Source: Gonapodya prolifera JEL478
Taxonomy: Eukaryota; Monoblepharomycota; Monoblepharidomycetes; Monoblepharidales; Gonapodyaceae
Length of the DNA stretch: 64,000 nt
Assembly (NCBI GenBank): GCA_001574975.1
Contig: KQ965829.1
Span: 65,182-129,181, forward strand
Reading direction: 5' to 3'
Part shown: positions 33,317 through 44,869 of the stretch, piece by piece
Layout of the letters: each line of letters starts with the position of its first letter
How positions within the stretch are numbered: position 1 is the stretch's first letter
The notes under the pieces: model-generated
Seen by the model: the letters and a program-made list of their open reading frames with translations, nothing else
Told to the model about the DNA's origin: nothing
The model's database searches: none
Program-made: the position numbers and the translations under genes

Positions 33317-36300
33317 GTTCGGGTGGAGAGAAGGGGCACTGGTCGACGAGGTCAAGAGGACTGTGAGATAAGAAGAGAACTTTGAACTTGTGGAAGTCAG
33401 GTGTAAACTAATTTCATTTCATACATCATGCGAAACTTGGCACAAGTTTAGTCGCCCACTCAACCTGCAGGCAAGATGTCGACTCGCCGTCCGCTCCATG
33501 GCGCAACAGCCACAACGACATCAGAAAAGCGCTTGGGCTCGGACGACAAACTCAAGGAGCACGATACTGTAGCTGTGCGATAGTTTTCTCTGCCCCAAAG
33601 AATGATAAGTGTGTCCTCTCCATCGCATTGTGGTGAGAAACAGAGCGATGTTGACGTCAGCATTTAAAAAGAACGAACGAAGAGTCCCGTACCAGTTGGG
33701 ATTGGGGCCAACAAAGCTCGAACATCACAGTTACCAATTGCAAATTTTAGCACAGGGCTTGTTCGTCGGTGGGTTCCCCGACCCGCTCAAAACAAAGGGA
33801 CGAGAGAGCAACACAACGCGCATTGCTTCTGAGAGGACTTGCAGGTGGGGCTCGTCGGTTGGAACCCCCCCACGCCACCCACACGCACAAAAAAAAGAGT
33901 CGCTAAGAGCGAAATCATGCGCGGTCGAGCTTCAATCACGCGTCTATGGGATTATGTATGGCAAAAATCACGATATGCGAAGGACATTTCGCAGCTCGTG
34001 GATGCGCTGCCGGGGTGAAGGTCCGACTAGGCCTGCAAGTACCGCAAAGGATGGAATTGAGGATGTGCGTGGCGTGACGTAAAAAATCGGCGCCTCGGCA
34101 GCATGCTTTCGATTTGTGTCATTCTTGTGCTGATAAGAGACTTGCCTGCGGTAAAGTTTTAAAAAAAAAATCATCGTACGAGCAAAAAAGTTGGGTAGCA
34201 GCTCGTACAGGAACACTCGCCAGGTAACTAGGATGTGACGATATCTTGTCAAAAGTATGGAAACAAGGTCATCTCCACCTCCAGATCACGGTGAAACATT
34301 ATGGTGACATCATCTCGGGCGCAACACGATATTGCGGTGAAAAAGACATCTACAACACACCCGTGCTATGTGCTAAGGTATCCGGACACGATATCTGTGA
34401 CACCACCCGTCATGTTGGCCGGTGTGAGCGCATTTCAAAAATTGGTAACACTAGAAAACGGTACTCACTATAGCACGACGCAGTCTAGTCCGATCATTTC
34501 TTAAAATTTAATTGCCCGTTGTAATGTTAGCGTCACAATGTCACCTCAACATCTATTTGGTACGAATGTAACGTCACTGCCGCAAGAACAACGTCCGACA
34601 TCCCCTTCCCTCACGCCCATTGTACTACATCCGAGTCACGACTTTACACAGGCAGAAAGGTAGAAGGCGCAAAGAATAGACCGTCTTTGGTAATGCCTGC
34701 GCGACTCGAATCACGGGCAGTGGGCGGTGCGGAAGGTGCGAGTGCAAGTCACACTCATCTGCTCAAGAATTGATTATGGAAGAAGCAAAATAGAAGAAGC
34801 CAAATCGAAAAGGGAAATGTGAAAGGCTTCTTGTATTTGCTGACTGCCTTAGCGGACGGAAATGGTGATGCACCAAGTTCAAACAAGACCCCGTCTTGAT
34901 TTCTTTCGTCACCAAAACAAGTATGACCAAGTCACGCCATAACTCAAGAAATACGCCAATAGGTGCTGTAAGAGGGCTCGTTTCCCCCATCATCGTGCGC
35001 CCCTAACCGTCATGGAACAAGGAAGATCCAGAAACGTCAGAAGAGTGACAAGAACACTCTAGCCGCACGTAGCCGTGCGACGCCGTTCCCGCCCGAAAAA
35101 TAGTGCAAATTATATCTTCTCTATCAAACAAACGGTCGGAAACCGCACGACACTGACACTGATCACCATCTCAAACAACGATGAGGCCGCACCAGTTGCG
35201 CTTGGCATACCCAATGTTCAACAACGTTAGTGTGATGGCGGCCGAAGAGTCTTCTGTCTTACGGGCGTGGTTCTTCGGTGCAAGTTCACCAACGTATCAC
35301 ACCCGCTCAAAAGTCAAAACAAAACAAACGGCCGCGATTGCTCCATCACGCGTGTTCGAACTGCAGCACCGCACATGCTATAAAACCATATGTTGTATTT
35401 GAACCACGATGTGGAAAAGAGTTCGATCTTCTCTGCGTTGCTCGGAGAAGGCGGAACTGAAGCAAAAGGGGAGTTGAAGATCCGCAAAGAGTGCGCACCG
35501 TGTGGCGGCTTTCGTTCGAGATAAGTACCTCATGTCGTAATTTTGTACAGAATCCATCTCCCAAGATGGTTTTGAAAACGGTTTTCATGTGTCTTGTCAT
35601 TTGTATCTTACTTGCCTGTGGTGACGGATCCTTTATTTTTGGAAACCACACTCCCCCGTCATTCGCTTTGGAGAGAATACAGGCTGCTCATGAAGAGACC
35701 TCTGTGCCCTGATTCCGATGGTGATGACGGCCAGAAGGTGGACGCACCTGCCTCGTCGGCACACTACCGTGGGGGTTTCTGGATTCGATGGGGGGAAAGG
35801 CCTTCCAAGGGGACCAAGAGGGCGACAAGTGACGTTTTTGCAAGTATTGAGAGTGGCAACAAGGCTGGCATGTCTCCAACGCGCGGTGCACTAAAGCTGC
35901 GAGGAGCGAAAGCAACGATTCAACTGCCCGGGTCGTTGGCGTGGAGAAAAGTTTTGAGGGCGCGCGTGCGTGGAGGAGGAAGGTCCAGAAAAAACGAAAA
36001 AATCGTGTACGCCCGGTGCGGCGGATGATGAGTCATTGTGTCCGGACGTAGCACCAGGCCGAGGAAAATTGGAATTAATGACGATGATTAACGTTACGTA
36101 ATGTATTGGAGGATAGTAGTAACCGTTTCTGTATTGTTTTTTGACACCGACCACCCCCCGAAACTTATACAAGCCTATTGGCGTGAGTTTACCATATCAG
36201 CTCGCAACGGGCACAGTCCCACTCTGATTTCCCCCTTTTACGTGGCTCTAGACCGGCATGTTAGATGAAAACCGATCGGAACAACAAAATGATCCGGTCC

Positions 36301-36611
36301 CTGAACAAGTTAATTGCAGCAGCGGCACAAGTGCGGCTCAAACGCCACCCAACGCCACCCGCCGGATCGTAACAAGCTTCACCGTGTGTTGAGTTCACTC
36401 GCAGCCCTCTGAAAACGAGGCTGCAACCCTTGCGCACTTGATTGGCCACACCCCCACGCCGGCTGAACTTTCGGCATCCCTGCGATCTTGGCGGGTCCCG
36501 AGGTATCCAATCATTTCTGGCGTGATTTGTAAGGAACCTCGCGCGAGAAAAGTAAAAAGAAAGTTGCGAGAATTCTTTTTCGGTCAACTCACTGAATCGG
36601 ACTAAAATAAC
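33317..36611. other. Gene-poor region
   Basis: About 3.3 kb lacking any gene I can support. Open frames at 33609-34082 and 35594-36028 have no recognisable features. A 48-codon frame from ATG 35566 starts with a signal-peptide-like MVLKTVFMCLVICILLACG but ends quickly; it could be a small secreted protein or chance. AT-rich stretches and A-runs around 33.9-34.5 kb resemble decayed repeat DNA, but I could not define element ends. Confidence 0.4.
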
Positions 36612-38573
36612 ATGGAATCGCTCGACCGCGTGGACTCCACGCTCGGAAAAACACGCCGCGTGCCTCCGCAACTCGCTCCACGTGCCTGCCCGCCATCCCG
36701 CCAAACGCATCCGCACATGCACTCGCCATCTCCATCACCCTTCCCATCGCCCTCCACTCCCGCGACGCCGCTCTCCCCCGTCGACACGCTTCTCCTCACA
36801 GGCATCGAATCATCAAACATCCACATGGTGCACACTGCCCTTTCCGAAGGCGCGGATCCCAACACGCGGAAAGTCGTCGTTTTGCGAGTAGCCGTCGAGG
36901 AGGACGTTGAGAAGAGACGAAGGAAGGAGAAAGTGAAGGCAGAGTCGGCTCTGGCTTTGGCGGTAGTCAGGGGAAAGGTACAGATTGTGAGGACGCTGCT
37001 TGATGCAGGTTGGTATTGATCTCGTCGCTTGCCTTTTCCTTCGTTGCATGCCGTGCTTACGAGATGCGTCACGTCCCTTCCCCGCCATCGGGTTCAATCC
37101 AATCCCGCAAACTCCTCAGGCGCCGACCCACGCCAACCAATCTCATGGCCCCTCCCCGCCTTCCACCTTCACTGGTCGCTTTCTCATTGGTACACCCCAC
37201 GCTTCCACTCCTCGCCTACATTCTCTAACGCTTTGGAGCTCGCACTTGCCACGGCAGTTTGGTGCAACTTGGCTGGACCCCATGTGGTCGTTGATAATCC
37301 ACGGACGGTGTTCGAGGCGCGCGAGTGTGCGCTGGTAGAACCGAGCGTTGAAGTCGTCGCCGAGCTTGTCAGGAGGGGAGTTCCAATGACGCGTGCAGTG
37401 CTGGGACGTGCAAGGGAACTTGGGTATGGCGCACCAGAGGGAACTGCACGGTGGCGGATTTTGGATATGGTCGAGCGAGCAGCAGGGGTTGGAGCTGCGT
37501 TCGACCCAACTGGGCGTCCCCTATCTCCGGGCCACTTGTCCCTCTCCACAACGTCACCCCACTCGCATCACCTATCACCAGACCCGCCCATCCACACCCA
37601 CACCCACCTCGACACACCACGTGGCCGCCAACCCGCGACCGGCATCATGTCCCCGCCACTCTCACCAACAGGAGGCCGGCGTCGATCTTGGCTCGCACCT
37701 TCTAAATGGCTCGGCAACCGGCCCACGTCCCCGCCTCCGCACCCACCGCGGCACCTCGCAACATCACCTCCACCATCTCCAATCCCGAACCCAACCCACG
37801 TTCGGGGCCAATCCCGCCCTCGATCATTCTTCTCCCCATCAACATGGTTCCCGTCACCCCGCTCCCGCACCCCATCCCAGTCTCGATCCCGTTCTCGTGG
37901 TGACCCGTTCTTCAACCGCCGTCCTACAAGCCCACCGCCACCACCACCTCCGCGCACAACCGTCTATGCTAAACCTCGTCGCTCCAGAAGTGCGCCAAGG
38001 GCAATCGACACCACCCGTCTCCCTCTTCCCACGTACACCAACACCAGGATTGCATCACCCGCGCCGAGGCCACTTTCGAGGTTGATTCCAAGCTCGCCAC
38101 TCGGTACGCACGCGCCCGCGCCGGCGTGGACACCCACACGCCCTACCACGCCCACATTCTCAGCGCGGGCACCCGCGTCACCACCGCCCACGCCGCGGGT
38201 GCGAAGCAATGGTGGCGAGCGCCGGGGAGCGGGAGAGGCGGCGGTGGGGATGGTGAGGCCGTTGTCGTTTCCGCGGCCCGAGGATGTCGTGGAAGTCGTG
38301 CCGTCGCCTGTGCTCGCGAAGGACGGTAGTTGCGCCACCCATGCGCGGAACGTGTCGGACCCCTTTCCTGCCCCGACAGTGTCGGCGTGGGCGGGTGTTG
38401 TGACGCCGCGTAGGGGACGGTCTACAGGGTCTTCAGCGCCGTCGGGCTATTCCTCACCAGAGTTAGAGGTGGATTCGTATTTTGATCCACGGGTGGGCGG
38501 GCTGTATGTTGCGAGTCGTGGGGCACCGGGAAGTCCGCCTGGGAAGACGTTCCCCGGGAGAGTTGTTGGGTGA
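36612..38573 (+). CDS. Ankyrin-like protein, family member C
   Basis: Opposite orientation to A and B. Exon 1 from ATG 36612: a Ser/Pro-rich leader, then PVDTLLLTGIESSNIHMVHT with ALSEGADPN, and ALALAVVRGKVQIVRTLLDA. An intron from about 37007 to 37120 rejoins as DAG-ADPRQPISWPLPAFH, then SPTFSNALELALATAVW, VEVVAELVRRGVPMTRAVLG and RWRILDMVERAAG. The C-terminal ~350 residues are disordered and Ser/Pro/Arg-rich, with motif copies RSWLAPSKWL and RSFFSPSTWF, then many SPxP and RSRS stretches. This is the clearest intact member of the family. Function unknown; the architecture suggests a scaffold with short linear motifs. Stop TGA 38571-38573. Confidence 0.68.
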
Positions 38574-39518
38574 GTCAAGGTTATGCGGAAGAACTGTGAA
38601 GTGGCGTGATTGTAGGCGACATCAGTGGGTGTGTGGATTGTGGAACGGGAGAGATGGATGGTTCTTGATTTGTGGAGTCAAGGATGCCGAATGACGAGCT
38701 GACCATTGAATGAATGGATGACACGTCGGCCAAAAATGTTTACATTTTGTCAAATACCTGAGGAACTATGTCAAAAGATTGAAGTTCGACAACAATTCGG
38801 CAGTCGCTGGTGAGACGTCTGATACTCAGTCAGAATAACCAAAAGCCCAAACGAGTCCAGAGATCAATCGGGGTTCCACAAGTCCTCCGATCGCACGGCG
38901 ACCAAAAACACAGTGCATACACCACATCTTGCGCAATCCCACAGCCTTGTTGATACCTCACAGAGCCGGGCCTGCTTCCTGCCTGAGTGAATCCCGCGTC
39001 ACCAAGTCCCTGTGCCGATCACAATTATTTTGTTCACCGCGCGGCGCGTGAGGAAATGCCCTCTGCAAGCTGGACTGGTGATAAAATAGGACGAAGGGTA
39101 CGCGCGCGGCAGGCTCGGTCCCTGTCGTCGAGTCGACATCGCGTTGAGGTGTCAAAAAAGTTCTACCGACAAGTCAACAACAACCACACTCAGTTGCACC
39201 ATCCCCGTTCGGCGATCGGAATTCATTTTAATAAATATTTTTTTCCACCTTCACCTCCAAACCCCACACTCCACACAACACACAACACACACAAGTACAC
39301 TACACGCACCCTTCCATCACCCCCTCTCAAACTTTCATTCTCGGACCACACACCGCGCCCCAGCCTCTCTTCCGAAAAAACCAGGATGCCCGTCGCCAAG
39401 CGGCAGGCGCTTTCGCGCGCAGGGTGGGTCGTCATATCGTGGGGGGAGGGCGGGCGGGCGTGTGTGTGGTGGCGTTGGTGCGTCAACGGGGAAGGCCGGA
39501 GGCGGGGAAGGGACCGGA
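38574..39518. other. 3' flank of selenoprotein H; possible SECIS location
   Basis: No gene supported. The minus strand here is the 3' untranslated side of the selenoprotein H gene, where a eukaryotic SECIS hairpin should lie. Reading by eye I found no hairpin with a confident ATGA/AA/GA core. On the plus strand an ATG at 39386 opens a short frame after an AT-rich, promoter-like stretch (39220-39245) and a CA-rich leader, but no downstream exon fits. Confidence 0.4.
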
Positions 39519-40673
39519 TTAGGCCAAGGCGTCCCCAATGGAAGATACCAAGGTAGAAGGGTCAGGCCATTTGAGCTTGCGCGGGGGGCCGAGGGTCAGG
39601 CCGGACCAGACGGTTGTTTCTGTGCGTGTGGGAAGTGACAGGTGGCAGGTGTGTAGGTGGATGGGGATGTGAGAGGAGGCGGTGGCGGTGGCAGGTGAGT
39701 GGGTGACTTGATGAAGGATGAGTGTTCGCTCCGCGAGACCATTCCGCTTCGCTCCGCGGGGCACTCTCCTCCGGCGGACTCCTCGGTCCTTGATATCGCT
39801 ACCGCCTCGGAGTCCTCCCTCCGCTCGCCCCCGCCCCCCCCCCCCCCCCCCCCCCCCCCCTCCCTACTCCATCAAACCCACCCTTGCCATCCCCAACAAC
39901 CGTGAAGTCAAACGCGCCCTTGCGCGGCTTGTCGGGGTTGACGGAGATGGATATCCCAGGGAAGGACGCTTCGAGTGTCTTTTTTCGATGTTGAGGAAGG
40001 GATGTGGAGGTGGAGGCGAAGGGGTGGAAAAGGAACGGGAGAGAGGATGAGGGCGGAGGGGATAGAGAAGGAGAAAGGAGAAAGCAAGCGGTGAGACGAG
40101 AGCCGGGGCGAAGGGAATAGAGAAGGAGAAGAGAAGGAGAAAGGAGAAAGGAGAAAGGAGAAAGGAGAAAGGAGCCTTACCGGCCGAAGCTTCTTCAACT
40201 GGGACGCGTACTGAGATCAGCTCTTGCTGTTGTGTGCCAACATGCCGAAGGGCGTGAAGAGATCGGATCGTGTCAATTAAATTAAACTGCACAAAGTTGG
40301 GAGTGCTAGAAGCCTTAACGCACCAGATCTCGGCCCTGAGCTCAAAGGCTTTCTCGTTGACCGCGCCCACGCCCCCGCCCTCTCCGTCCGCGTCCTCCTT
40401 CTTGACCTTATCCTTGACCTTATCCTCCTTCTTCACCGCCTTCTTCGCCACGGCCGTCGCAGCCTTCCTGCCCTTCTTTGCTTTCGGCCCACTCGCGCTT
40501 CCCTCTGCCTTATCGTCATCCTTGTGCGCAATAGGATCGGCTCCACCTTCGTCGGCATCCTCGTCTGCACCCCGCTTGGTTCCCCTCCTGGCCGCCACCA
40601 CGTCGTCGCCGTCTTTGCTCTCCTCCTTGATTGCCGCAGACGCCTTCGTCGCCGCTGTGCGTTTGGGCGGCAT
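39519..40673 (-). CDS. SELENOH: Selenoprotein H with in-frame UGA (selenocysteine)
   Basis: A nuclear thioredoxin-fold redox protein (SelH/Rdx family). Exons: 40673-40324, 40226-40181, 39978-39882 and 39619-39519; phases agree and give 198 codons including the stop. The N-terminus is Lys-rich (MPPKRTAATKAS, then KAKKGRKAATAVAKKAVKKE), a nuclear signal. The fold then reads FELRAEI, C117-K-S-U120, SQYASQLKKLRP, TLEASFPGISISVNPDKPRK, GAFDFTVVGDGK, ETTVWSGLTLGPPRKLKWP and DPSTLVSSIGDALA. This matches animal SelH block by block (CxSU, VNPxKPRRGxFE, LWTGxKKGPPRKLKFP). The first intron splits the Cys codon (TG/C), and the fourth codon on is TGA at 40219-40217. An alternative acceptor that skips the TGA would break the frame. 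In-frame UGA plus an intact CxxU motif means selenocysteine insertion. It is divergent from ARMC2. Start at 40673; an in-frame ATG 12 codons upstream is possible. Confidence 0.88.
39834..39860 (+). repeat. Homopolymer of 27 C
   Basis: An uninterrupted C run (G on the transcribed strand) inside the third intron of the selenoprotein H gene. Its exact length is likely to be unreliable in the assembly, but it lies outside the coding exons as joined here. Confidence 0.9.
40135..40174 (+). repeat. GGAGAAA microsatellite
   Basis: Five to six copies of a 7-base unit (ggagaaa) within the second intron of the selenoprotein H gene, just downstream of its donor site at 40180. On the sense strand it forms a pyrimidine-rich tract. 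Confidence 0.8.
40217..40219 (-). other. Selenocysteine (UGA) codon of selenoprotein H
   Basis: TGA on the minus strand, three codons after the redox Cys (codon split by intron 1) in the order Cys-Lys-Ser-TGA-Ser-Gln-Tyr. The reading frame stays open for 78 more codons that continue the SelH homology, so the TGA is read through as selenocysteine rather than ending the protein. Confidence 0.85.
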
Positions 40674-41129
40674 CGTGTGCGGGTGTTGCGGTGTGGGGGT
40701 GGGAGGCATGGGCAGACACCGTGCACCACTTGAGGGAGTGCCAAGATCTTTGTGTTAGGGGCGAAGGACATGACCACGACGGCGGAGAGACGAGGCCCAG
40801 TTCACACCCCGACGGCGGGCGATGGCGATGGCGTGGTGCGGGAGAGGGAGAGGGAGAGGAAGATGCTGTTTGTGGGTGCGACGGTGGTGAAGACGAGGGA
40901 ACGGGCGCGGCGGGGGAAGACGGCGGACGCGGGCGCGGGGGCCGAGTGGAGCGGGAGTGGGAGGAGGAAGCGCGAGGGTGACGAGCGAACCGTAGAAGAA
41001 AGAAGGCGCAACGAAGTGGCGCTGGACGGTCTACCTCTGCGCGACGACGCACTGGATTCGAATGAAGCCCGCCGCGGACCGGAGCGGGGACGAGACGCAA
41101 CACACTCCCACTCCACACGTCACCGCGAA

Positions 41130-44100
41130 ATGAAACCACACCGCAGGGGTGCAGACGCCCTTGTCCTTGTCCCGCCCGGGGGTCTCGCGTGGGGTGGGGC
41201 GCCGCCACGCCCGCACCCACCACCACCGTCGACATCTCAAAGACCCCAAACACCCGCACAAATCATCGCTGAGGCCAAGGCGTCGCTCAGGAACCCTACG
41301 AGACCCTTCACCCCACTTGTGAGCGGCGGGCATGCCTCTAGTAGCGGTCTCCTGCGTGTTGCAGTCGGAGGGCCCTTGGTCCCCGCTCGACTGCAGGGGG
41401 CGCAAAGAACCTTGGTGCGCCCAGGGAGAGCGCAAGTGCCGCCGCCGAGGTTGGAGCCGATTGACGTGTCGCACGTGTCGCGGCCCGTGACGCCCGCCGG
41501 ACGAGTACCTCGGGATGGCAAGTCGTCGGGCGTATGTGATGAAGTAAAGGTGCAAATTGTGCATGTCGGGTACGACGAGCGAGATGGAATGAAACGTGTC
41601 GAGGGAACTGGGGATGATGGTGTTGTCGATAGCAGGGTGAGCGGGTCAAGAGTTGATTCACACCTCTCTCTCAACATGCCGACGACGCGATTTTAGGCTG
41701 CTTCCACCACACCCACAATCACGGCCAACCTCGCGTCCATCATCCACTCCCCGTCTCCTTTTGCCTCCTCACCTTCCCAATCCCCCACCACCTCCCTAAC
41801 CACCCTCGCCCACCACCTACTCTCCCTCCCACCACATGCCTTCACTGTCGCTCTCTCAAACCTCGCTGACGAGTGTACACGCGCTTTGGAATTGGGAACT
41901 CGCCCGGAATTTGTAGATGATGTGACGAGGGTCGTGTGGTGCGCGTTGAATGTTCGTGTTGGACTCCCGAGCTTACTGGCGTGCGGGGAATTAACCTTTG
42001 TCTCCGGGATGGAACAGGCTTCCGCACCAACCGTCCCTTACGAGCTGCTCAACCTCGGGCATCATCTTGCGGGAATGGGGATGGAGACGGGGGAGGGAGA
42101 TACGACCGCGGGGAGTGGGATTGGGAGTGGGAGTGGGAGTGTGATGGCGATGGCAGAGTGTGTTCGTGAGTGGCATGTGCAGGGGGCGGCGGTTTGGTGT
42201 GGAGAGGTGCGGTGCGTTTCTGATTCCAGGGGTCTGACCGCCACGCACCACGTCCGCGTGTGTACAGCGGCACTGTGTTCGATTATCCTTACTTCTCCTG
42301 CTCCTGCACCCGCTTCCCCTTCGCCCACCTCCCCCCCCACCTCCTCCTTCCGCACCTCCACCACCACCACCGACACACCCACCCCCGCCCCCCTGATAAA
42401 CCTCGACACCATCGCATCCGCAACACTCGCCCTCCTCACCCAACGCCACACACCCGCGTGCACTGCGGTCGCGAGGTCGGGATACGTACCTTCTTTACTC
42501 AGCTTCCTGTGCTCCCAGAATAAGCCGCCAGCGCCCACGCCCGCGCAAACAGGATCTCAAGCTAGTGGTACGCATGCAGGAGCGCCGCCGCCGCCGCCGG
42601 TAGTGGTGAACGTTCTTGGTGCACTCCGAGACGTATCCGCCCACAGATCTACCCGCGCGTCGGTGACACGGGATCCGGAGCTGTTGAACGGGGCGATGAG
42701 GTGGTGTTTTGCGATCGGATCTCCACCCGCCGTTGCTGCTTCCGGCACCACCCACACCCACGCCCACGCCCACCTCGACTGCCTCAGCTCCACCACCGCG
42801 GGCACGGGCACAACAGACACGGACACGATCCACGCCGCATCCCGCGTCGTTTCAAAACTCTCCGTGTTTCGGAGCGGTCGCGCTGCACTCCTATGCGACC
42901 TCCTTCCCGTTTCCCCTTCTTCTTCCCCTTCGCCTCCCCCAAGCCCGCCCGCGCCACCCCTGGTCGCCCTCCTCGCACGCCACATCTGCACATCCACGAC
43001 CAGGCTCGGCACGCTCTCCCGGATCGCTTTCGCCCTGTCTAATCTGATTCTGCACCCGTCTGACGCGGCGGAGTTCGACAGGGGGTCGGAGGGACGAAGC
43101 CGGTTGGATTCGGGGCGGTCCAGTGGGAGCGACGGTAGCGACGGCACGGTGGGTGTGCAGGAGCAGGAGCAGACCAGAACGGCCGCGGGAGATGTCAGAG
43201 ATGCGCTTGTAAAAGTTCTTTTAGAGGCTCTTGAAGGGATCGTGGCGGCGCTTGGACGCGCGAATGAGATTCGGACGGTTTCCGCGGCAGGGGGTACTGA
43301 CGATTGTGGTGATGAGGACGGTGGGGATGGTGGGGATGTGGTACGCGTAGCTGGGGAGGCTACAAGGATGGTACGTTGATATGGTTCCGTTGTTTGAGAC
43401 GTCGCCAGCGGTACTGATCTCCGTTCTCCTATGATTCAAATAACCCCCTCGCCCACATCAAGATCCTACGCCTTCTCGCAAACCTCGCCACTGACCGCCG
43501 TGCTGGGCTTGTTATGGCGCGGGGGGATCTGGCGGATACTGTTGCTGCGATGTTTGGTGAGGCTTGTTGTTTGTTTCGTGTGGATTTGCGGACACCAAGT
43601 ACCCCCTCCAAAACACAAATCCCCCACTCTCGCGCAAAGAACAAACCAACTCAGCCCAAGACGAAGAACTTAAACTCGTCGCCGCATACGCGCTCGCCAA
43701 TATTTCGTTCTACGCCGCGACAGTCGTTTCATCTGGTCGTGGCGCCAGGGCGGTATGGGGAGATGCAGATGGTGGAATGAAAAAGATTCCAATTGCCGAT
43801 GGTACGTGGTGCTTTGTTCTCGCATCTGATCGCACGTCCCTTCACGCCCACTTTCGCGATGCGATCAGCGATCCTCCCAACACTGTTCCACCCAAACCCC
43901 GAACTCGTGCGCGAGTCACTGAGAATCCTGGCAAACCTCGCCCTTTTCGACTCGCTCTACCCCCCACCTTCCTCGATGGCTTCACCTACCACGACACCAG
44001 CTACTGTCCCCACAATACCAACCTGGCTCCACACATCGCACTGCATCTCCGCCGTCCTCATACACCTGCACCACCCTTCACCACCCGTCCGCGTCGCCGC

Positions 44101-44748
44101 CGCAGGTGCCCTTGTGAACGCCGTCGTGGCGCCTGGAAGTGCGGGACGGAATCTGAGGAATGCAGTGAGAGAGGATGGTGGAGTGGGAGCCCTTCTCGAG
44201 GTGATGGAACGGGCGGGGGAAGGTGGCTGGTGGGATGCGTGCGTGGTTGCTGGAAAAGTTGTGGGGAACTTGATGTGAGTTGGAGTGCGCGCGGACCGTA
44301 GTTGGGTGCACTTTTGTTCGAGTGGTCTGACCGTCCCGACGTCACGCCAGATCCGGGACGGTAGAAGCGAACGCTGCCATACAGGACAATGCGAACCAAT
44401 TGATCTCTCGAGGAGGTGACGGAGGCGACGACGAGGAGGAACAACCGGAACAGTTCCCCCTAAGTATGGGCGAAATTGGACGGCTGGAGGACTTGTTGCT
44501 GGACCTTACTGGTGAGAACTTCACTCGCACATTGTTTTAACTTGATGCACTGCAACCTGACAATATGATGATCACCACTGTGCACGCGTGTGATATCAGA
44601 ACAAGGTCGAACGGACTCCACAACGAAGCCCGACGCGGCATTCCACGAGTTTGAGGAGGTGGCAGAGGCGGTGCTGAGTACGCTCGAAAGGGTTGTGAGG
44701 ATCGATGAGGGGGACCAGGTGGAAGAGGTTATAGCTGGGGATGCATGA
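41130..44748 (+). CDS. ARMC2: ARMC2 homologue (flagellar axoneme armadillo-repeat protein)
   Basis: ARMC2 is needed to transport and assemble axonemal radial-spoke components in algae and mammals. The N-terminal landmark is PAQIIAEAKASLRNPTRPFT, matching the family's conserved T-A-x-IIxEAxxxLRT...RPFTP, with further disordered Pro-rich sequence. From about 41880 to 44700 there are repeated armadillo-like helices: ALSNLADECTRALELG, ATLALLTQRHTPACTAVARS, SRIAFALSNLILHP, LRLLANLATDRRAGLVMARG, ELKLVAAYALANISFY, ESLRILANLALFDSLY, and VRVAAAGALVNAVVAPGS. Long Ser/Pro/Thr and Asp-rich insertions separate them. About seven introns; the last exon ends DQVEEVIAGDA and TGA 44746-44748. The start at 41130 is the nearest ATG to the conserved region; the open frame extends upstream to an ATG at 40770. 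Transcription diverges from selenoprotein H. Confidence 0.75.
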
Positions 44749-44869
44749 AAGGGTCGATGTGGAATGTACAATGGTTTCAATGTACAATTTTATTGCATAA
44801 ATGTCCATCTCTATATATATTCTGCTTTATCTGCAACAATATATCCAATGTAGCTTTTTTAGAGTTCCG

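Noticed and set aside
39386-39556. Plus-strand gene start (ATG after an AT-rich, promoter-like stretch and CA-rich leader)
   Set aside because: The frame ends within 60 codons and no downstream exon fits; the region is explained by the 3' side of the selenoprotein H gene.
40217-40323. Alternative splice removing the TGA in selenoprotein H
   Set aside because: The next acceptor (just before TACGCG, about 40211) would leave the frame out of phase and destroy the SelH homology; the acceptor at 40227 keeps phase and the C-x-x-U motif.
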